Positions 7,951 to 16,818 are shown, counted from the first letter of the stretch. The stretch is DNA of 64,000 nucleotides from Empedobacter falsenii (GCF_019308355.1 NZ_JAAGKM010000007.1:1-64000); one strand, 5' to 3'. A program made the numbers and translations. The notes: generated by a model from the sequence alone, not told the origin.

Positions 7951-10866
7951 CTAAAATTCAAATTCACCAACCAAAATTCCTTCGCCGCCAGAATTTGGCT
8001 TGTTATTCTGGAAAGTAATCATTTTCTTCACTTGTTTTCCTGAGCTATACATCAAGTAAATCTCTGCCGAAATAGTTGTTGGCCCTGAAATACTCATTTG
8101 TCTTTCTCCGAAAAAATTCGTTTCTATTTTATATTTTCCTTTGATCGCTTTTTTTAACATAAATTGTTCTGGTCCGAAACCTTGCGTCACATCCTCACTC
8201 ATTCGTCCACCAATCGCAGTTGTACGATGTCCGTAAAAACATTTCTCGCCATTTGGATCCGTCACCCACAAATCAATATCGGTCATATCTTTATTCCAAT
8301 TCATCACCACACGAATATCAACCGGAATATCAACAATGATATCTTTATTAATTTTCGATAAATTCAATTCTTTTCGATGAAGCGAAATCAAATTATTAAC
8401 TTCAGGAACAATAATCTCCGTAATATCTCGATCACGATTGGCAATTTCTACTGAATAATCATTCGTTAATACTTTATACAGATATTCTAAAGCCGATTGA
8501 TATTGCTCATTATCTTGTAACGCCAACGCATAATCTCGATAACTTTGCGCATCAAAAGGTCGCCAATCTAATACTTTTTTCGTAATAAATAATTCGGTTT
8601 GATATTCCTCAATTTCTTTCAATTTGTATGCTAACATTTTATACAATTCGGCATCTTCCAATCCTAAATCTGCAATCGAGCTTAAAATTTTAAGACCAGT
8701 TTCTCTTTCCTTTTTCTGAAAGAAAAATGTTGCCACATCAAAATAATACGCAGGTGTTTCGGCATAATCTTTTCTCAAATCTAAATAAGTTTGATATGGA
8801 TTTTTAGATGCTTCTATCAACTTCATATATTCTTTATCCGATTTTACATTAACTATTTTAATTTCTGGAACCGAAGCTGATGATACATCCTTCATTTTTT
8901 TATCTGTAACAAGCATATTTGCACTACTCGCTCTACTTTCTCTTCTAGTTGTTCCATATGCTGTAACAGAAACAGCTTGTATATCTGCAGAAACTTCTCT
9001 TTCTTCAATTGCAATCCCTTCCGCTCTTCCTTCTAATGCAACTGAAACTAAAACAGAATCCCCAACAGGTTTTGGATATTTTGGTTTTATATATTTAAAA
9101 TCTTTCTTCCACCATTCTTTCAATTCCTTTGCTTTCGCAATTGCATTTTTCAACAAATCAGCTTTTCGAGTTTCATTTTGTTCAAAACCTTGTTTCGATA
9201 ATTTATTAAATTCACTTTGCAATTCCGCTGGTGGATTGATTTTATACTTTACATAATCCGAAACATTTTCCAAAACAATCAAACTTGTGTTCGAAGTTAC
9301 GATAGAAAATTGTTTTCCAATTTCTTCAATTTCTGTTTTATGTTGTTCTAGATTCAATTCCAAATAATTCACTTTACTTTGCGCCCAAATTTTACTAATT
9401 TCAAGATTTTGAGTTGCTTTACTCAAATCCAATTCTTTATTGAATTCCACTTTTCCGTTTCGTCCAAACATCATCATTAATTTTGCATTTGGATATTGAG
9501 AAATTCCCGAAATCGAAATTCCATTGTTCACATCATTTGTCGAAATTGGGTAAACTTCTCCCGCTGTATTATTGATAATTCCTAAGAATTGAACCGAACT
9601 TTCGTTGATTTGTTTGAACGCATTTTCTACAGAATTTTCATTTAGATTGATAAATTTTCCTCCAACTTTTTGCGCAATCATTTTCAAAACGCCATAATTA
9701 GAAGTCGGCGAAGATGCAATTGTATAAAAAGGTTTATCTATATTAAAAATATTCGAGCCAAAAGACGAAATTCCATCCGAAAACAATAAATATTCGTCTG
9801 CTTTCAGACTTGCTGGAAGAATTTTCGCATAATTTGTTCCTCCATCATACGTCACATTTTCCAAATATTTTTTCAATTCTGACCAATCACCATTTTTAAT
9901 TTGAAAAAATCTCGATTTTTCCAAAGAAAAATTCAATAACGAAACTTCAATATTTAGATTTTTTTGTTGAGAAATAATTTTATCTAAAAATTCTAACTCT
10001 TTTTGATGATTTCGTTTCAAACCACTCAACGAATTATCCCAGATAATTCCAATATTTTTTGACCAAACTTTTGGTTGAGATTTTGCATCAACCAATAAAT
10101 TCGCATAAAAATAAACCGAACCATCTACATTTTTCTGAACAAAAGATTCTACATTATTCGGCGATTTCGGAAGATTAATAATCAATGATTTTTTAGGTGT
10201 AAAATCTGTTTTCGACAAATTTGCTTCATATATATTACTATTTTCCGAAAAATTGAACGAACCATCTGGCGTTTCAATCAATTGTGGTTTTCCAGCAGCA
10301 TTGTACACTTTTGTTGTCAAATTAAACTTCGCAATTTTTTTCGAAGAATCTAACGGCAAATGATATTGATACGACGATTTATCCAATTTTAATTCTTGGT
10401 AATACGATAACTGAATCGTACGTGAACCTTTTGCTGGAATCGGAGAAATACGAGTTCGAAAATTATTTCCTTCTACTTTTTCGATGATTCCAGGGTCGAT
10501 ATTTTGCTTCTGAATACTTTCGAAAACCTCAACCGCACGCACTTTTGTAACAGGAACTGCATTTCGCAATTTTCCATTAATATCAATTGCATATCCACTA
10601 ACAGTCGTGTTTTCGGGCAAAGGGAAAACTAAATTCCCTTCAAGATTTCGACTTGATGAATTTGTAAAAACTAAAGTTGTTGTCGTTTTGGCCAAATTTC
10701 CAAAAATCTCAACTTGCACATCCATCGATTGCAAACTCACAGAATTTTCGTCTGGGCGTTCACCAATTTCGATACGCGGAAATCCGATTCGAATATCTTG
10801 CGCATTTATTTTTGTAGAAAAAAACATTCCAACAAAAACAAAGAAAAAAGAAAATAACTTTTTCAT
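7951..10866 (-). CDS. Secreted VIT/VWA-domain protein with C-terminal DUF2135
   Basis: A 971-residue exported protein. The start chosen is MKKLFSFFFVFVGMFF, whose signal peptide ends at INAQ; a start ten codons earlier would spoil the signal. A VIT domain (about residues 25-150) is followed by a von Willebrand A-like region (about 270-430), then a low-complexity link, a TPR-like helical region (about 690-840) and a DUF2135 domain (about 860-960, with MTDIDLWVTDPNGEKCFYGH). Between the VWA and TPR parts (residues about 608-640) is a segment ALEGRAEGI ... VTAYGTTRRES that looks like the conserved segment of SusC-type receptors. VIT/VWA proteins are thought to mediate protein contacts; the exact role is unknown. 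It appears to be a single-gene unit. Confidence 0.85.
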   Translation of the reverse strand: MKKLFSFFFVFVGMFFSTKINAQDIRIGFPRIEIGERPDENSVSLQSMDVQVEIFGNLAKTTTTLVFTNSSSRNLEGNLVFPLPENTTVSGYAIDINGKLRNAVPVTKVRAVEVFESIQKQNIDPGIIEKVEGNNFRTRISPIPAKGSRTIQLSYYQELKLDKSSYQYHLPLDSSKKIAKFNLTTKVYNAAGKPQLIETPDGSFNFSENSNIYEANLSKTDFTPKKSLIINLPKSPNNVESFVQKNVDGSVYFYANLLVDAKSQPKVWSKNIGIIWDNSLSGLKRNHQKELEFLDKIISQQKNLNIEVSLLNFSLEKSRFFQIKNGDWSELKKYLENVTYDGGTNYAKILPASLKADEYLLFSDGISSFGSNIFNIDKPFYTIASSPTSNYGVLKMIAQKVGGKFINLNENSVENAFKQINESSVQFLGIINNTAGEVYPISTNDVNNGISISGISQYPNAKLMMMFGRNGKVEFNKELDLSKATQNLEISKIWAQSKVNYLELNLEQHKTEIEEIGKQFSIVTSNTSLIVLENVSDYVKYKINPPAELQSEFNKLSKQGFEQNETRKADLLKNAIAKAKELKEWWKKDFKYIKPKYPKPVGDSVLVSVALEGRAEGIAIEEREVSADIQAVSVTAYGTTRRESRASSANMLVTDKKMKDVSSASVPEIKIVNVKSDKEYMKLIEASKNPYQTYLDLRKDYAETPAYYFDVATFFFQKKERETGLKILSSIADLGLEDAELYKMLAYKLKEIEEYQTELFITKKVLDWRPFDAQSYRDYALALQDNEQYQSALEYLYKVLTNDYSVEIANRDRDITEIIVPEVNNLISLHRKELNLSKINKDIIVDIPVDIRVVMNWNKDMTDIDLWVTDPNGEKCFYGHRTTAIGGRMSEDVTQGFGPEQFMLKKAIKGKYKIETNFFGERQMSISGPTTISAEIYLMYSSGKQVKKMITFQNNKPNSGGEGILVGEFEF

Positions 10867-11073
10867 ATTGTTTGATTTGTAAGTTAGATGCAACAAATTA
10901 CAAAAAGGTTGGTTGATGTGAAAAAGTTTTAAGTGTTGAGTTGTTAGTTATAAGTTTATTTCAGATTTCCCCTTTTGTCAGAATCACATTTACTTGATTC
11001 GCATTATCAAAATTATCTTTCTGAACTTGATTTTAGAATCGAATATTTTTTTACAAAATCAGAAATAAATCAT

Positions 11074-11081
11074 TATATTTG
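11074..11081 (+). promoter_or_regulatory. Putative -7 box of the small membrane protein gene
   Basis: TATATTTG on the plus strand, 23 bases before the ATG at 11105. No clean -33 TTTG is seen at the right spacing. Confidence 0.45.
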
Positions 11082-11104
11082 ATTGAATTACAATTTATAA
11101 TAAA

Positions 11105-11278
11105 ATGAAAAATATATTATATATAACGGGATTAGTTTTAATATTAACTTCAATTTTATTAGTCTTAGAGTTTTCTGATTCTAATAGAATGAGTTTAATC
11201 GCAGGAATGATTTTGCCAATAGGATTAGCGTTTAACATTTTAGGTTTTACTTTAAAAACTAATCCGCTAAAAGAATAA
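11105..11278 (+). CDS. Small two-helix membrane protein
   Basis: A 57-codon plus-strand gene starting MKNILYITGLVLILTS and ending KTNPLKE. Two hydrophobic helices (about residues 4-21 and 30-49) are joined by a short polar turn FSDSNRM. The family is not recognised. Support comes from the -7 box 23 bases upstream, the strong terminator 30 bases downstream, and codon use like its neighbours. The opposite strand also has an open frame (11095-11316) but that one has no promoter and reads into the terminator. Function unknown. Confidence 0.6.
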   Translation: MKNILYITGLVLILTSILLVLEFSDSNRMSLIAGMILPIGLAFNILGFTLKTNPLKE

Positions 11279-11307
11279 TTTAATATTCTGCCATAAATAT
11301 TAAATCG

Positions 11308-11341
11308 AAAAGCCAATTGCTTTTAGAAACAATTGGCTTTT
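11308..11341. terminator. Bidirectional terminator
   Basis: Twelve-base-pair hairpin AAAAGCCAATTG / CAATTGGCTTTT with a ten-base loop. It lies between the small membrane protein gene (plus) and phoH (minus). Confidence 0.88.
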
Positions 11342-11345
11342 TGAT

Positions 11346-12320
11346 TTACTTTTTTATATCTATTTTCTCTCGCTCTTTGTCTTCGCTCACTTTGTAAGCT
11401 TTCAAGACTTCACGAACAATTTTGTGTCGAACAACATCTTTATCATCCAAATAAATAAATCCGATATCTTTTACATCTTTCAATATATTAATCGCTTCAC
11501 GTAAACCAGATTTTTGTTTTGGTGGTAAATCGACCTGACCTGGATCTCCTGTGATAATAAATTTAGAATTTTTTCCCATACGCGTCAAAAACATTTTCAT
11601 CTGAGCATAGGTTGTGTTTTGTGCTTCATCAAGAATTACAAAAGCTCCGTCCAATGTTCGACCACGCATAAATGCTAAAGGCGCTACTTCTATCACTCCT
11701 TTTTCGGTATAAGACGAAAGTTTCTCGAACGGAATCATATCTTTCAACGCATCATACAAAGGTTGTAAATATGGATCTAATTTATCTTTCATATCACCTG
11801 GTAAAAAACCTAAATTCTCGCCAGCTTCTACGGCAGGACGTGTCATAATAATTCGGCGAACTTCTTTGTTCTTTAACGCTTGTACCGCCAACGCAACAGC
11901 AGTATAAGTTTTTCCCGTTCCAGCAGGCCCAATTGCAAACACCATGTCTTTGTTGTAAACAGTTTGTACCAGCTTTTGTTGATTAGGCGTTTGAGGTTTG
12001 ATGATTTTACCATTTACACCGTGTACAATAATTTCGTCTTCTTTTTTTATTTGAAGCATTTCATTATTATCTTCGGTCATAATGATTTCGAGTTCGCGAT
12101 CAGATAGTCGATTGTATTTGTGAATATGCTGAATTACTCGTTGCATTTTTTGGTCAAATACTTTCAGAACATCTTCATTTCCAAATACTGTTAACTCTCT
12201 TCCGCGAGCAACAATCTTTAATTTTGGATAATATTCTTTGATTCTTTTTAGATGTTCATTATTAGCACCATAAAAATCTTGAGCATTAATTTCGGCTAAT
12301 TCAATATTAATTTCTGTCAA
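11346..12320 (-). CDS. phoH: PhoH-family ATPase
   Basis: A 324-residue cytoplasmic P-loop NTPase of the PhoH family, linked to RNA metabolism. An N-terminal KH-like region (about residues 10-80) precedes the ATPase with Walker A GPAGTGKT (131-138) and Walker B FVILDEAQNTT. A TTG start at 12320 (protein then begins TEINIELAEINAQDFYG) is preferred over the ATG at 12371: family members begin at this point, and a promoter -7 box at 12349-12356 lies inside the longer version and would give a leader of about 20 bases. It is divergent from the SAM-hydrolysing enzyme gene, with interleaved promoter regions. Confidence 0.9.
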   Translation of the reverse strand: MTEINIELAEINAQDFYGANNEHLKRIKEYYPKLKIVARGRELTVFGNEDVLKVFDQKMQRVIQHIHKYNRLSDRELEIIMTEDNNEMLQIKKEDEIIVHGVNGKIIKPQTPNQQKLVQTVYNKDMVFAIGPAGTGKTYTAVALAVQALKNKEVRRIIMTRPAVEAGENLGFLPGDMKDKLDPYLQPLYDALKDMIPFEKLSSYTEKGVIEVAPLAFMRGRTLDGAFVILDEAQNTTYAQMKMFLTRMGKNSKFIITGDPGQVDLPPKQKSGLREAINILKDVKDIGFIYLDDKDVVRHKIVREVLKAYKVSEDKEREKIDIKK

Positions 12321-12348
12321 ATGAGATTGTTTTTTTGGTTCACTTACA

Positions 12349-12356
12349 CAAAAATA
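12349..12356 (-). promoter_or_regulatory. -7 box of phoH
   Basis: TATTTTTG on the minus strand. It lies within the upstream extension of the phoH frame and so decides for the TTG start at 12320. No matching -33 box is seen. Confidence 0.5.
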
Positions 12357-12371
12357 AAGAATAATAAACAA

Positions 12372-12379
12372 TATATTTG
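12372..12379 (+). promoter_or_regulatory. -7 box of the SAM hydroxide adenosyltransferase gene
   Basis: TATATTTG on the plus strand, 17 bases before the GTG start at 12397, so the leader would be only about ten bases. It is 15 bases from the phoH -7 box on the other strand. Confidence 0.5.
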
Positions 12380-12396
12380 CTAATTATTAGAGAATA

Positions 12397-13239
12397 GTGG
12401 CAATTATTACATTAACATCGGATTTTGGAGTCAAAGATTACTTTGTTTCTAGCGTTAAAGGCGCAATTCTAAAAGAATTGGCCGATGTTACAATTGTAGA
12501 TATTTCGCATCATGTTAATCCCTATGATTTATCTGAAGCTGCCTATATCATTCGTAATTCTTACGAAGAATTTCCCGACGGAACTATACATATTATTGGA
12601 ATTAATGCCTTAAGTACGCCTTATCAGAAGCCGATTTGTGCATTAATCAATCATCATTATTTTATTTGTGCAGATAATGGAATTTTATCCTTGATTTGCC
12701 AAAAAAATCAACCAGAAGAAATTTACGAAATCACTGCTTATCCAGAAGGAATAGACAGTTTATTTCCAATGAAAAATTGTTTTGTACCAGTTGCATGTCA
12801 CTTGGCGCGCGGCGGAGTTCCTGCTCTTTTAGGGAACAAACGTACCGAAATGAAGCAATTGAATGAGTTGAAACCAATTTATCGTGATGATAAATATATC
12901 ATAGGAAATGTGATTTATATTGATCATTTTGGAAATGTTGTGAGTAATATTTCGAAAGATTTTTTCGATGAAATTGCACAAGACAGAAAATATAAAATTT
13001 TGCTTCGTCAGAAAGATTTCTCGATGACCGATATTACTGTTATTTATGAGCATTACAACGAAGTTGTACAAGATTTTAACAAAGAAGTGCAAGCTTTTGG
13101 ACGAACATTGTGTTTGTTTAATTCGGCAGGATTTTTAGAAGTTACTTTATACAAGAGTAATCCAACAATATCAGGAGGTGCAAATCAGTTAATGGGATTA
13201 AAGAAAAACGATACAATTACAATTGAATTTGAAAATTAA
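12397..13239 (+). CDS. SAM hydroxide adenosyltransferase (DUF62 family)
   Basis: A 280-residue enzyme of the DUF62 family, related to SAM-dependent fluorinase/chlorinase, which in ordinary bacteria hydrolyses S-adenosylmethionine to adenosine and methionine. The N-terminal TSDFGVKDYFVSSVKG motif, the CADNGILSL stretch and the small C-terminal beta-barrel (about residues 165-280) fit the family. Nothing suggests halogenation. The start codon is GTG. It is followed 40 bases later by hemJ on the same strand and may be cotranscribed with it and gldFG. Confidence 0.88.
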   Translation: MAIITLTSDFGVKDYFVSSVKGAILKELADVTIVDISHHVNPYDLSEAAYIIRNSYEEFPDGTIHIIGINALSTPYQKPICALINHHYFICADNGILSLICQKNQPEEIYEITAYPEGIDSLFPMKNCFVPVACHLARGGVPALLGNKRTEMKQLNELKPIYRDDKYIIGNVIYIDHFGNVVSNISKDFFDEIAQDRKYKILLRQKDFSMTDITVIYEHYNEVVQDFNKEVQAFGRTLCLFNSAGFLEVTLYKSNPTISGGANQLMGLKKNDTITIEFEN

Positions 13240-13279
13240 CGCTGAGAAAATTTAGTATTAGAGAGTTTACAATAACTAT

Positions 13280-13825
13280 ATGACTTATAATTATTTAATA
13301 TACAAAGCAATACACGTTATCTTTGTGGTAAGTTACTTTGCTGGTTTATTTTACATTGTTCGTTTGATGATTTATCATACAGAAACACAACAAATGGAAG
13401 AACCAAAAAAATCAATTTTGCAGGATCAATATACCTACATGGAGAAAAAATTATGGAATGTAATTACCGCTCCTGCTTTGGTTATTTTGATCACAATGGG
13501 ATTGAATATGCTTTACAAAAATCAAGGTTTGCTGTATATGCCTTGGATGAAAAGTAAATTGGGGATGATAAGTGTTTTATTAATTTATCATTTTTGGTGC
13601 TGGCGAACGTTGAAACAAATCCAAAATAAAGTTTTCAAATACACTTCTGTTCAACTGCGAATGATGAATGAATTGGCAACAATTTTATTATTTGTTATCG
13701 TGTTTGCTGTGATTCAAAAAACAGATTTTGGTCGAGATTGGTATTGGTCAATTGTCAGTTTCTTTGGTTGTGGTATACTACTTATGCTTATTGTGCGTTT
13801 AATTAATCGTAATAATAAAAAATAA
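13280..13825 (+). CDS. hemJ: HemJ-family protoporphyrinogen oxidase
   Basis: A 181-residue membrane protein of the HemJ/UPF0093 (CopD-related) family, which oxidises protoporphyrinogen IX in heme synthesis in bacteria without HemG or HemY. Four membrane segments are visible (about residues 8-27, 58-77, 95-112 and 130-148, with a further hydrophobic stretch at 155-175). The conserved histidine in KAIHVIFVVSYFAGLFY, the RLMIYH end of the first helix and the SKLGMISVL motif are present. It ends one base before gldF, so the genes are translationally close. Confidence 0.88.
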   Translation: MTYNYLIYKAIHVIFVVSYFAGLFYIVRLMIYHTETQQMEEPKKSILQDQYTYMEKKLWNVITAPALVILITMGLNMLYKNQGLLYMPWMKSKLGMISVLLIYHFWCWRTLKQIQNKVFKYTSVQLRMMNELATILLFVIVFAVIQKTDFGRDWYWSIVSFFGCGILLMLIVRLINRNNKK

Positions 13826-13826
13826 C

Positions 13827-14555
13827 ATGTGGACAATCTTCAAAAAAGAGTTTTCCAATTTTTATTTAGGCTTCAACGCTTATTTAGCAACCGCAACATT
13901 TGTTATCGTTTCGGTTTTGTTCCTTTGGTTTTTTGATAACGAATTCAATGTTTTCAATACTGGAAATGCTTCTTTAAGTAGTTTTTTCTTTGTTGGACCT
14001 TGGATTTTTCTATTCATGATTCCAGCTTTAACGATGAAATTAATCGCGGAAGAGCAAGCAAATGGCACATTATTGTGGTTATTCACACTACCTATAAAAA
14101 ATAACCAAATTATTTGGGGCAAATATTTAGCAGTCGTTTCAGTTGTCGTTTTTTGTCTGCTTTCAACTTTCTTGTTCACGATTACGTTGCAAGAATTTTT
14201 GATGCCCGAACAAGAATTAGATTACGGAACAATTTTTTCTGGTTATTTAGGACTTTTCTTTCTAGGAAGTTTATTCGCCGCAATTGGTTTATTTACTTCA
14301 TCTATTACCAAAAATCAAGTAATGGCTTATGTTTTGGCGGTTTTCTTTTGCTTCATTATTTTTTATGGATTCGAAAGTTTAGCGTCATATAATTTACTTG
14401 GTTCGATGGATTTCTATGTTCAAAAAATTGGAAGTTTTACACATTACAACCAGTTTTTGAAAGGAATTATTGACACACGAGATTTACTTTACTTTTTGAT
14501 TTTGATTGGAATCTTGAATCAAATTTCAATTGTTAATCTTGAAAATAAAAAATAG
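13827..14555 (+). CDS. gldF: Gliding-motility ABC transporter permease GldF
   Basis: A 242-residue ABC-2 type permease with six membrane segments (about residues 18-38, 55-75, 100-122, 140-163, 171-191 and 214-235). The MWTIFKKEFSNFYLGFNAY start, the EEQANGTLLWLFTLPI loop and the position directly before gldG identify GldF, the permease of the GldAFG exporter. The ATPase gene gldA is not beside it, as is usual. Non-gliding relatives also keep these genes, so motility cannot be inferred. It is followed after four bases by gldG. Confidence 0.9.
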   Translation: MWTIFKKEFSNFYLGFNAYLATATFVIVSVLFLWFFDNEFNVFNTGNASLSSFFFVGPWIFLFMIPALTMKLIAEEQANGTLLWLFTLPIKNNQIIWGKYLAVVSVVVFCLLSTFLFTITLQEFLMPEQELDYGTIFSGYLGLFFLGSLFAAIGLFTSSITKNQVMAYVLAVFFCFIIFYGFESLASYNLLGSMDFYVQKIGSFTHYNQFLKGIIDTRDLLYFLILIGILNQISIVNLENKK

Positions 14556-14559
14556 TGCC

Positions 14560-16227
14560 ATGAAAAAATTAAACAAAAAACATCTAATTACTTTCATCGC
14601 ATTTATCGCGCTTTTTATCATCGCTCAATTTTTTTATACGCGAATTGACATGACAAAAGACAAACGTTTTACGTTAACTTCTACAACCGAAAAGTTAGTA
14701 GAAAATGTAAAACAACCGCTTAAAATTGAAATTCTTTTGGGTGGAGATTTAACAGGTGATTACAGAATTTTGAAGAACGAAATTCAATTTTTATTAGACG
14801 AACTTCGCGAAAAAAATAGTAATATTTCTTATTCTTTTGTTGATCCTGTAGATTTAGGACAAGCCGAATTAGAGCAAAATAAATTAGCTCCAGTTCCAAT
14901 TAAAACAGACAAAGGAATTTTGAATGTTTATCCGTATGCAAAATTAACTTACGGTGACAAATCGACTTATATGGAGGTTTTAGTGAATGACCCTTCTACT
15001 CCATTTGAAAAATTAGCATTAGCATCTACTGAAAAATTAGAATATTTATTTGCCGAAAAAATTCAGAAAGCAACCAATTTTGAGCGCAAAAGAGTTGGTT
15101 TTATCGTTCATCATGACGAATTACCAGAAGTAAATATTCAAGGATTAGGTTCTGCTTTGTCAGAAAAATATGATGTTGAGATCTACCTTAATCCAATAGC
15201 AAACAAATCGTTTACTTTACAACCTTCTGATTTGGATAGTTTGAAACGTTTTGACGCCTTAATTATCGCAAAACCTACATTACCTTTTTCTGATATGGAT
15301 AAATTGGTTTTGGATCAATATATCATGAATGGTGGAAAAATGATGATGGCTGTGGAAACTGTCGATGCTGAAATGGATTCTATTTTCCGAAGTGGAAAAA
15401 TCGTTGCTTTTCCAAGAGATTTGAAGTTAAATGATTTCTTATTCAATTATGGTGTTCGTATTCATCCAGCTGTTATCAAGGATATGAATGGGGCGCAAAT
15501 TGTTTTGGCTGATGGTGAAACGGCAGGAAATACAAGTTACAATTATTACAATTGGCCTTATTTTGAATTAGGAATTAAAGGTGAAGAAAACCCAATTACA
15601 AGTTCGATCGATCATGTTTTATTTCAATTTGCGAATCCAATCGAGTTATTAAAAAATCCAAATATTAAACAAACCGTTTTGTTGAGTTCTTCTGAACAAA
15701 CAAGTTTGAAACCTGCTTTAAATTATATTCAATTAAACGAAGTCGAAATCGAAAATCCTGAAGAATATAAAATGGGTAAAATTCCGATGGCAGTTTTGTT
15801 AGAAGGTAATTTCAATTCGGCTTATGCTTCGCGTTACGAACGTAAAGAATTTCCGAATTTCAAACCGAAAACTACTGACGGAAAAATGATCGTTATTTCG
15901 GATGGAGATGTTTTGAAAAATGCTTTATGGAGAGGAATTCCAATGCAATTAGGAGAAAATAAATTTTCGGTTCGTCCAGATAATCCAGATGGAAAACCGA
16001 AAACATACGCCAACCAAACATTTATAATGAATGCAATGGATTATTTATTAGGTGATACTGATTTCTTGGCTTTACGCAATCGTAAATTAGAAATTCCGTT
16101 GTTAAGTGAAACAACTGTTTTACAAGAAAAATCTACGTGGCAAATGATGAATTTACTTGTTCCAACTGCAATTATTGGTTTGTTTGCTGGAATTGGTTTT
16201 TGGATTAGAAAGAGAAAATATTCTTAA
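14560..16227 (+). CDS. gldG: Gliding-motility ABC transporter auxiliary protein GldG
   Basis: A 555-residue membrane-anchored protein with an N-terminal helix (about residues 8-26), a large extracytoplasmic ABC-type uncharacterised domain (about 30-520) and a C-terminal helix (about 530-548) followed by RKRKYS. The opening DMTKDKRFTLTSTTEKLV and length match GldG. The frame extends ten codons into gldF, but MKKLNKKH just after the gldF stop is the better start. Together with GldF and the unlinked GldA ATPase it would form an exporter. Confidence 0.9.
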   Translation: MKKLNKKHLITFIAFIALFIIAQFFYTRIDMTKDKRFTLTSTTEKLVENVKQPLKIEILLGGDLTGDYRILKNEIQFLLDELREKNSNISYSFVDPVDLGQAELEQNKLAPVPIKTDKGILNVYPYAKLTYGDKSTYMEVLVNDPSTPFEKLALASTEKLEYLFAEKIQKATNFERKRVGFIVHHDELPEVNIQGLGSALSEKYDVEIYLNPIANKSFTLQPSDLDSLKRFDALIIAKPTLPFSDMDKLVLDQYIMNGGKMMMAVETVDAEMDSIFRSGKIVAFPRDLKLNDFLFNYGVRIHPAVIKDMNGAQIVLADGETAGNTSYNYYNWPYFELGIKGEENPITSSIDHVLFQFANPIELLKNPNIKQTVLLSSSEQTSLKPALNYIQLNEVEIENPEEYKMGKIPMAVLLEGNFNSAYASRYERKEFPNFKPKTTDGKMIVISDGDVLKNALWRGIPMQLGENKFSVRPDNPDGKPKTYANQTFIMNAMDYLLGDTDFLALRNRKLEIPLLSETTVLQEKSTWQMMNLLVPTAIIGLFAGIGFWIRKRKYS

Positions 16228-16266
16228 AATTCGAGTTTCGAAGCTCGAGTTTCGAAATTTAATAAA

Positions 16267-16367
16267 ATGCAATAGGGATTGAAGTGGAAATCCTTTTTGA
16301 TAACTGTGCGAAGTCGAAGTTTGAGGAAAAGATTGGAACGAAAAGCCCGCCCGAAGGGATTGCCCGA
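16267..16367. repeat. Dispersed flavobacterial structured element
   Basis: The segment contains AATAGGGATTGAAGTGGAAA near 16271 and AAAGATTGGAACGAAAAGCC near 16328, followed by CGCCCGAAGGGATTGCCCG. The two halves can pair (ATCCTTTT with AAAAGATT). I recall near-identical sequence downstream of many flavobacterial genes and tRNAs, but no search was done. It could be a mobile palindromic repeat or a structured RNA. Confidence 0.45.
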
Positions 16368-16377
16368 AAACTAAAAA

Positions 16378-16400
16378 AACCTCTCAAATTTTGAGAGGTT
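16378..16400. terminator. Terminator after gldG and the ferredoxin gene
   Basis: Hairpin AACCTCTCAAA-T-TTTGAGAGGTT flanked by A and T runs, between convergent gldG and ferredoxin genes, so usable by both strands. Confidence 0.85.
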
Positions 16401-16424
16401 TTTATATGTAAAGTTGTGACGATT

Positions 16425-16775
16425 TTACTCTAAGTGCATAAACGCTTTTTTGCTCAAAAGGCGCTCTTCGCTTTCTACGTGGTTATCATCAGGCACACAA
16501 CAATCCACCGGACAAACTGCCGCACATTGTGGTTCTTCGTGGAAACCTTTACATTCAGTACATTTATCGGGAACAATGTAATAAACCTCATCACTCACAG
16601 GATCTTGCACCGCATCAGCGTCAAAAGTTGCGCCGTCTACGTTTACAATTGTTCCGCTAAGAGAAGTTCCATCAGAATATTTCCAATCTACCGCAGCTTC
16701 ATAAATCGCGTTATTTGGACATTCTGGCTCACAAGCTCCACAATTTATACATTCATCTGTAATAATTATAGCCAT
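16425..16775 (-). CDS. 4Fe-4S dicluster ferredoxin
   Basis: A 116-residue ferredoxin for cytoplasmic electron transfer. The first cluster motif is [12 protein letters not shown] near the N terminus. The second is [18 protein letters not shown], with a longer loop between its cysteines as in the Allochromatium type. Between them is an insertion of about 35 residues ([14 protein letters not shown] region) rich in acidic residues. The start [13 protein letters not shown] is chosen; upstream in-frame codons have no family counterpart. It is divergent from the acyl-CoA reductase gene and both promoters overlap, suggesting joint use. Confidence 0.92.
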   Translation of the reverse strand: MAIIITDECINCGACEPECPNNAIYEAAVDWKYSDGTSLSGTIVNVDGATFDADAVQDPVSDEVYYIVPDKCTECKGFHEEPQCAAVCPVDCCVPDDNHVESEERLLSKKAFMHLE

Positions 16776-16804
16776 TGTATCTGTTTTTTTATTTCCTACA
16801 TTTG
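16774..16804 (+). promoter_or_regulatory. Promoter of the acyl-CoA reductase gene
   Basis: -7 box TACATTTG (16797-16804) with a TTG-type -33 element (16775-16777) 19 bases upstream. The -33 element overlaps the ferredoxin start codon. Confidence 0.6.
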
Positions 16805-16810
16805 CAACTA

Positions 16811-16818
16811 CAAAATTA
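16811..16818 (-). promoter_or_regulatory. -7 box of the ferredoxin gene
   Basis: TAATTTTG on the minus strand, giving a leader of roughly 30 bases. It is six bases from the plus-strand -7 box; no -33 TTTG is seen at the standard spacing. Confidence 0.45.

Noticed and set aside
11095-11316. Minus-strand frame overlapping the small membrane protein gene
   Set aside because: It reads through the terminator region and lacks a promoter, while the plus-strand frame has a -7 box and terminator.
12397-13239. Fluorinase or chlorinase
   Set aside because: Ordinary DUF62 homologues hydrolyse SAM; nothing in the neighbourhood points to halogenated metabolites.
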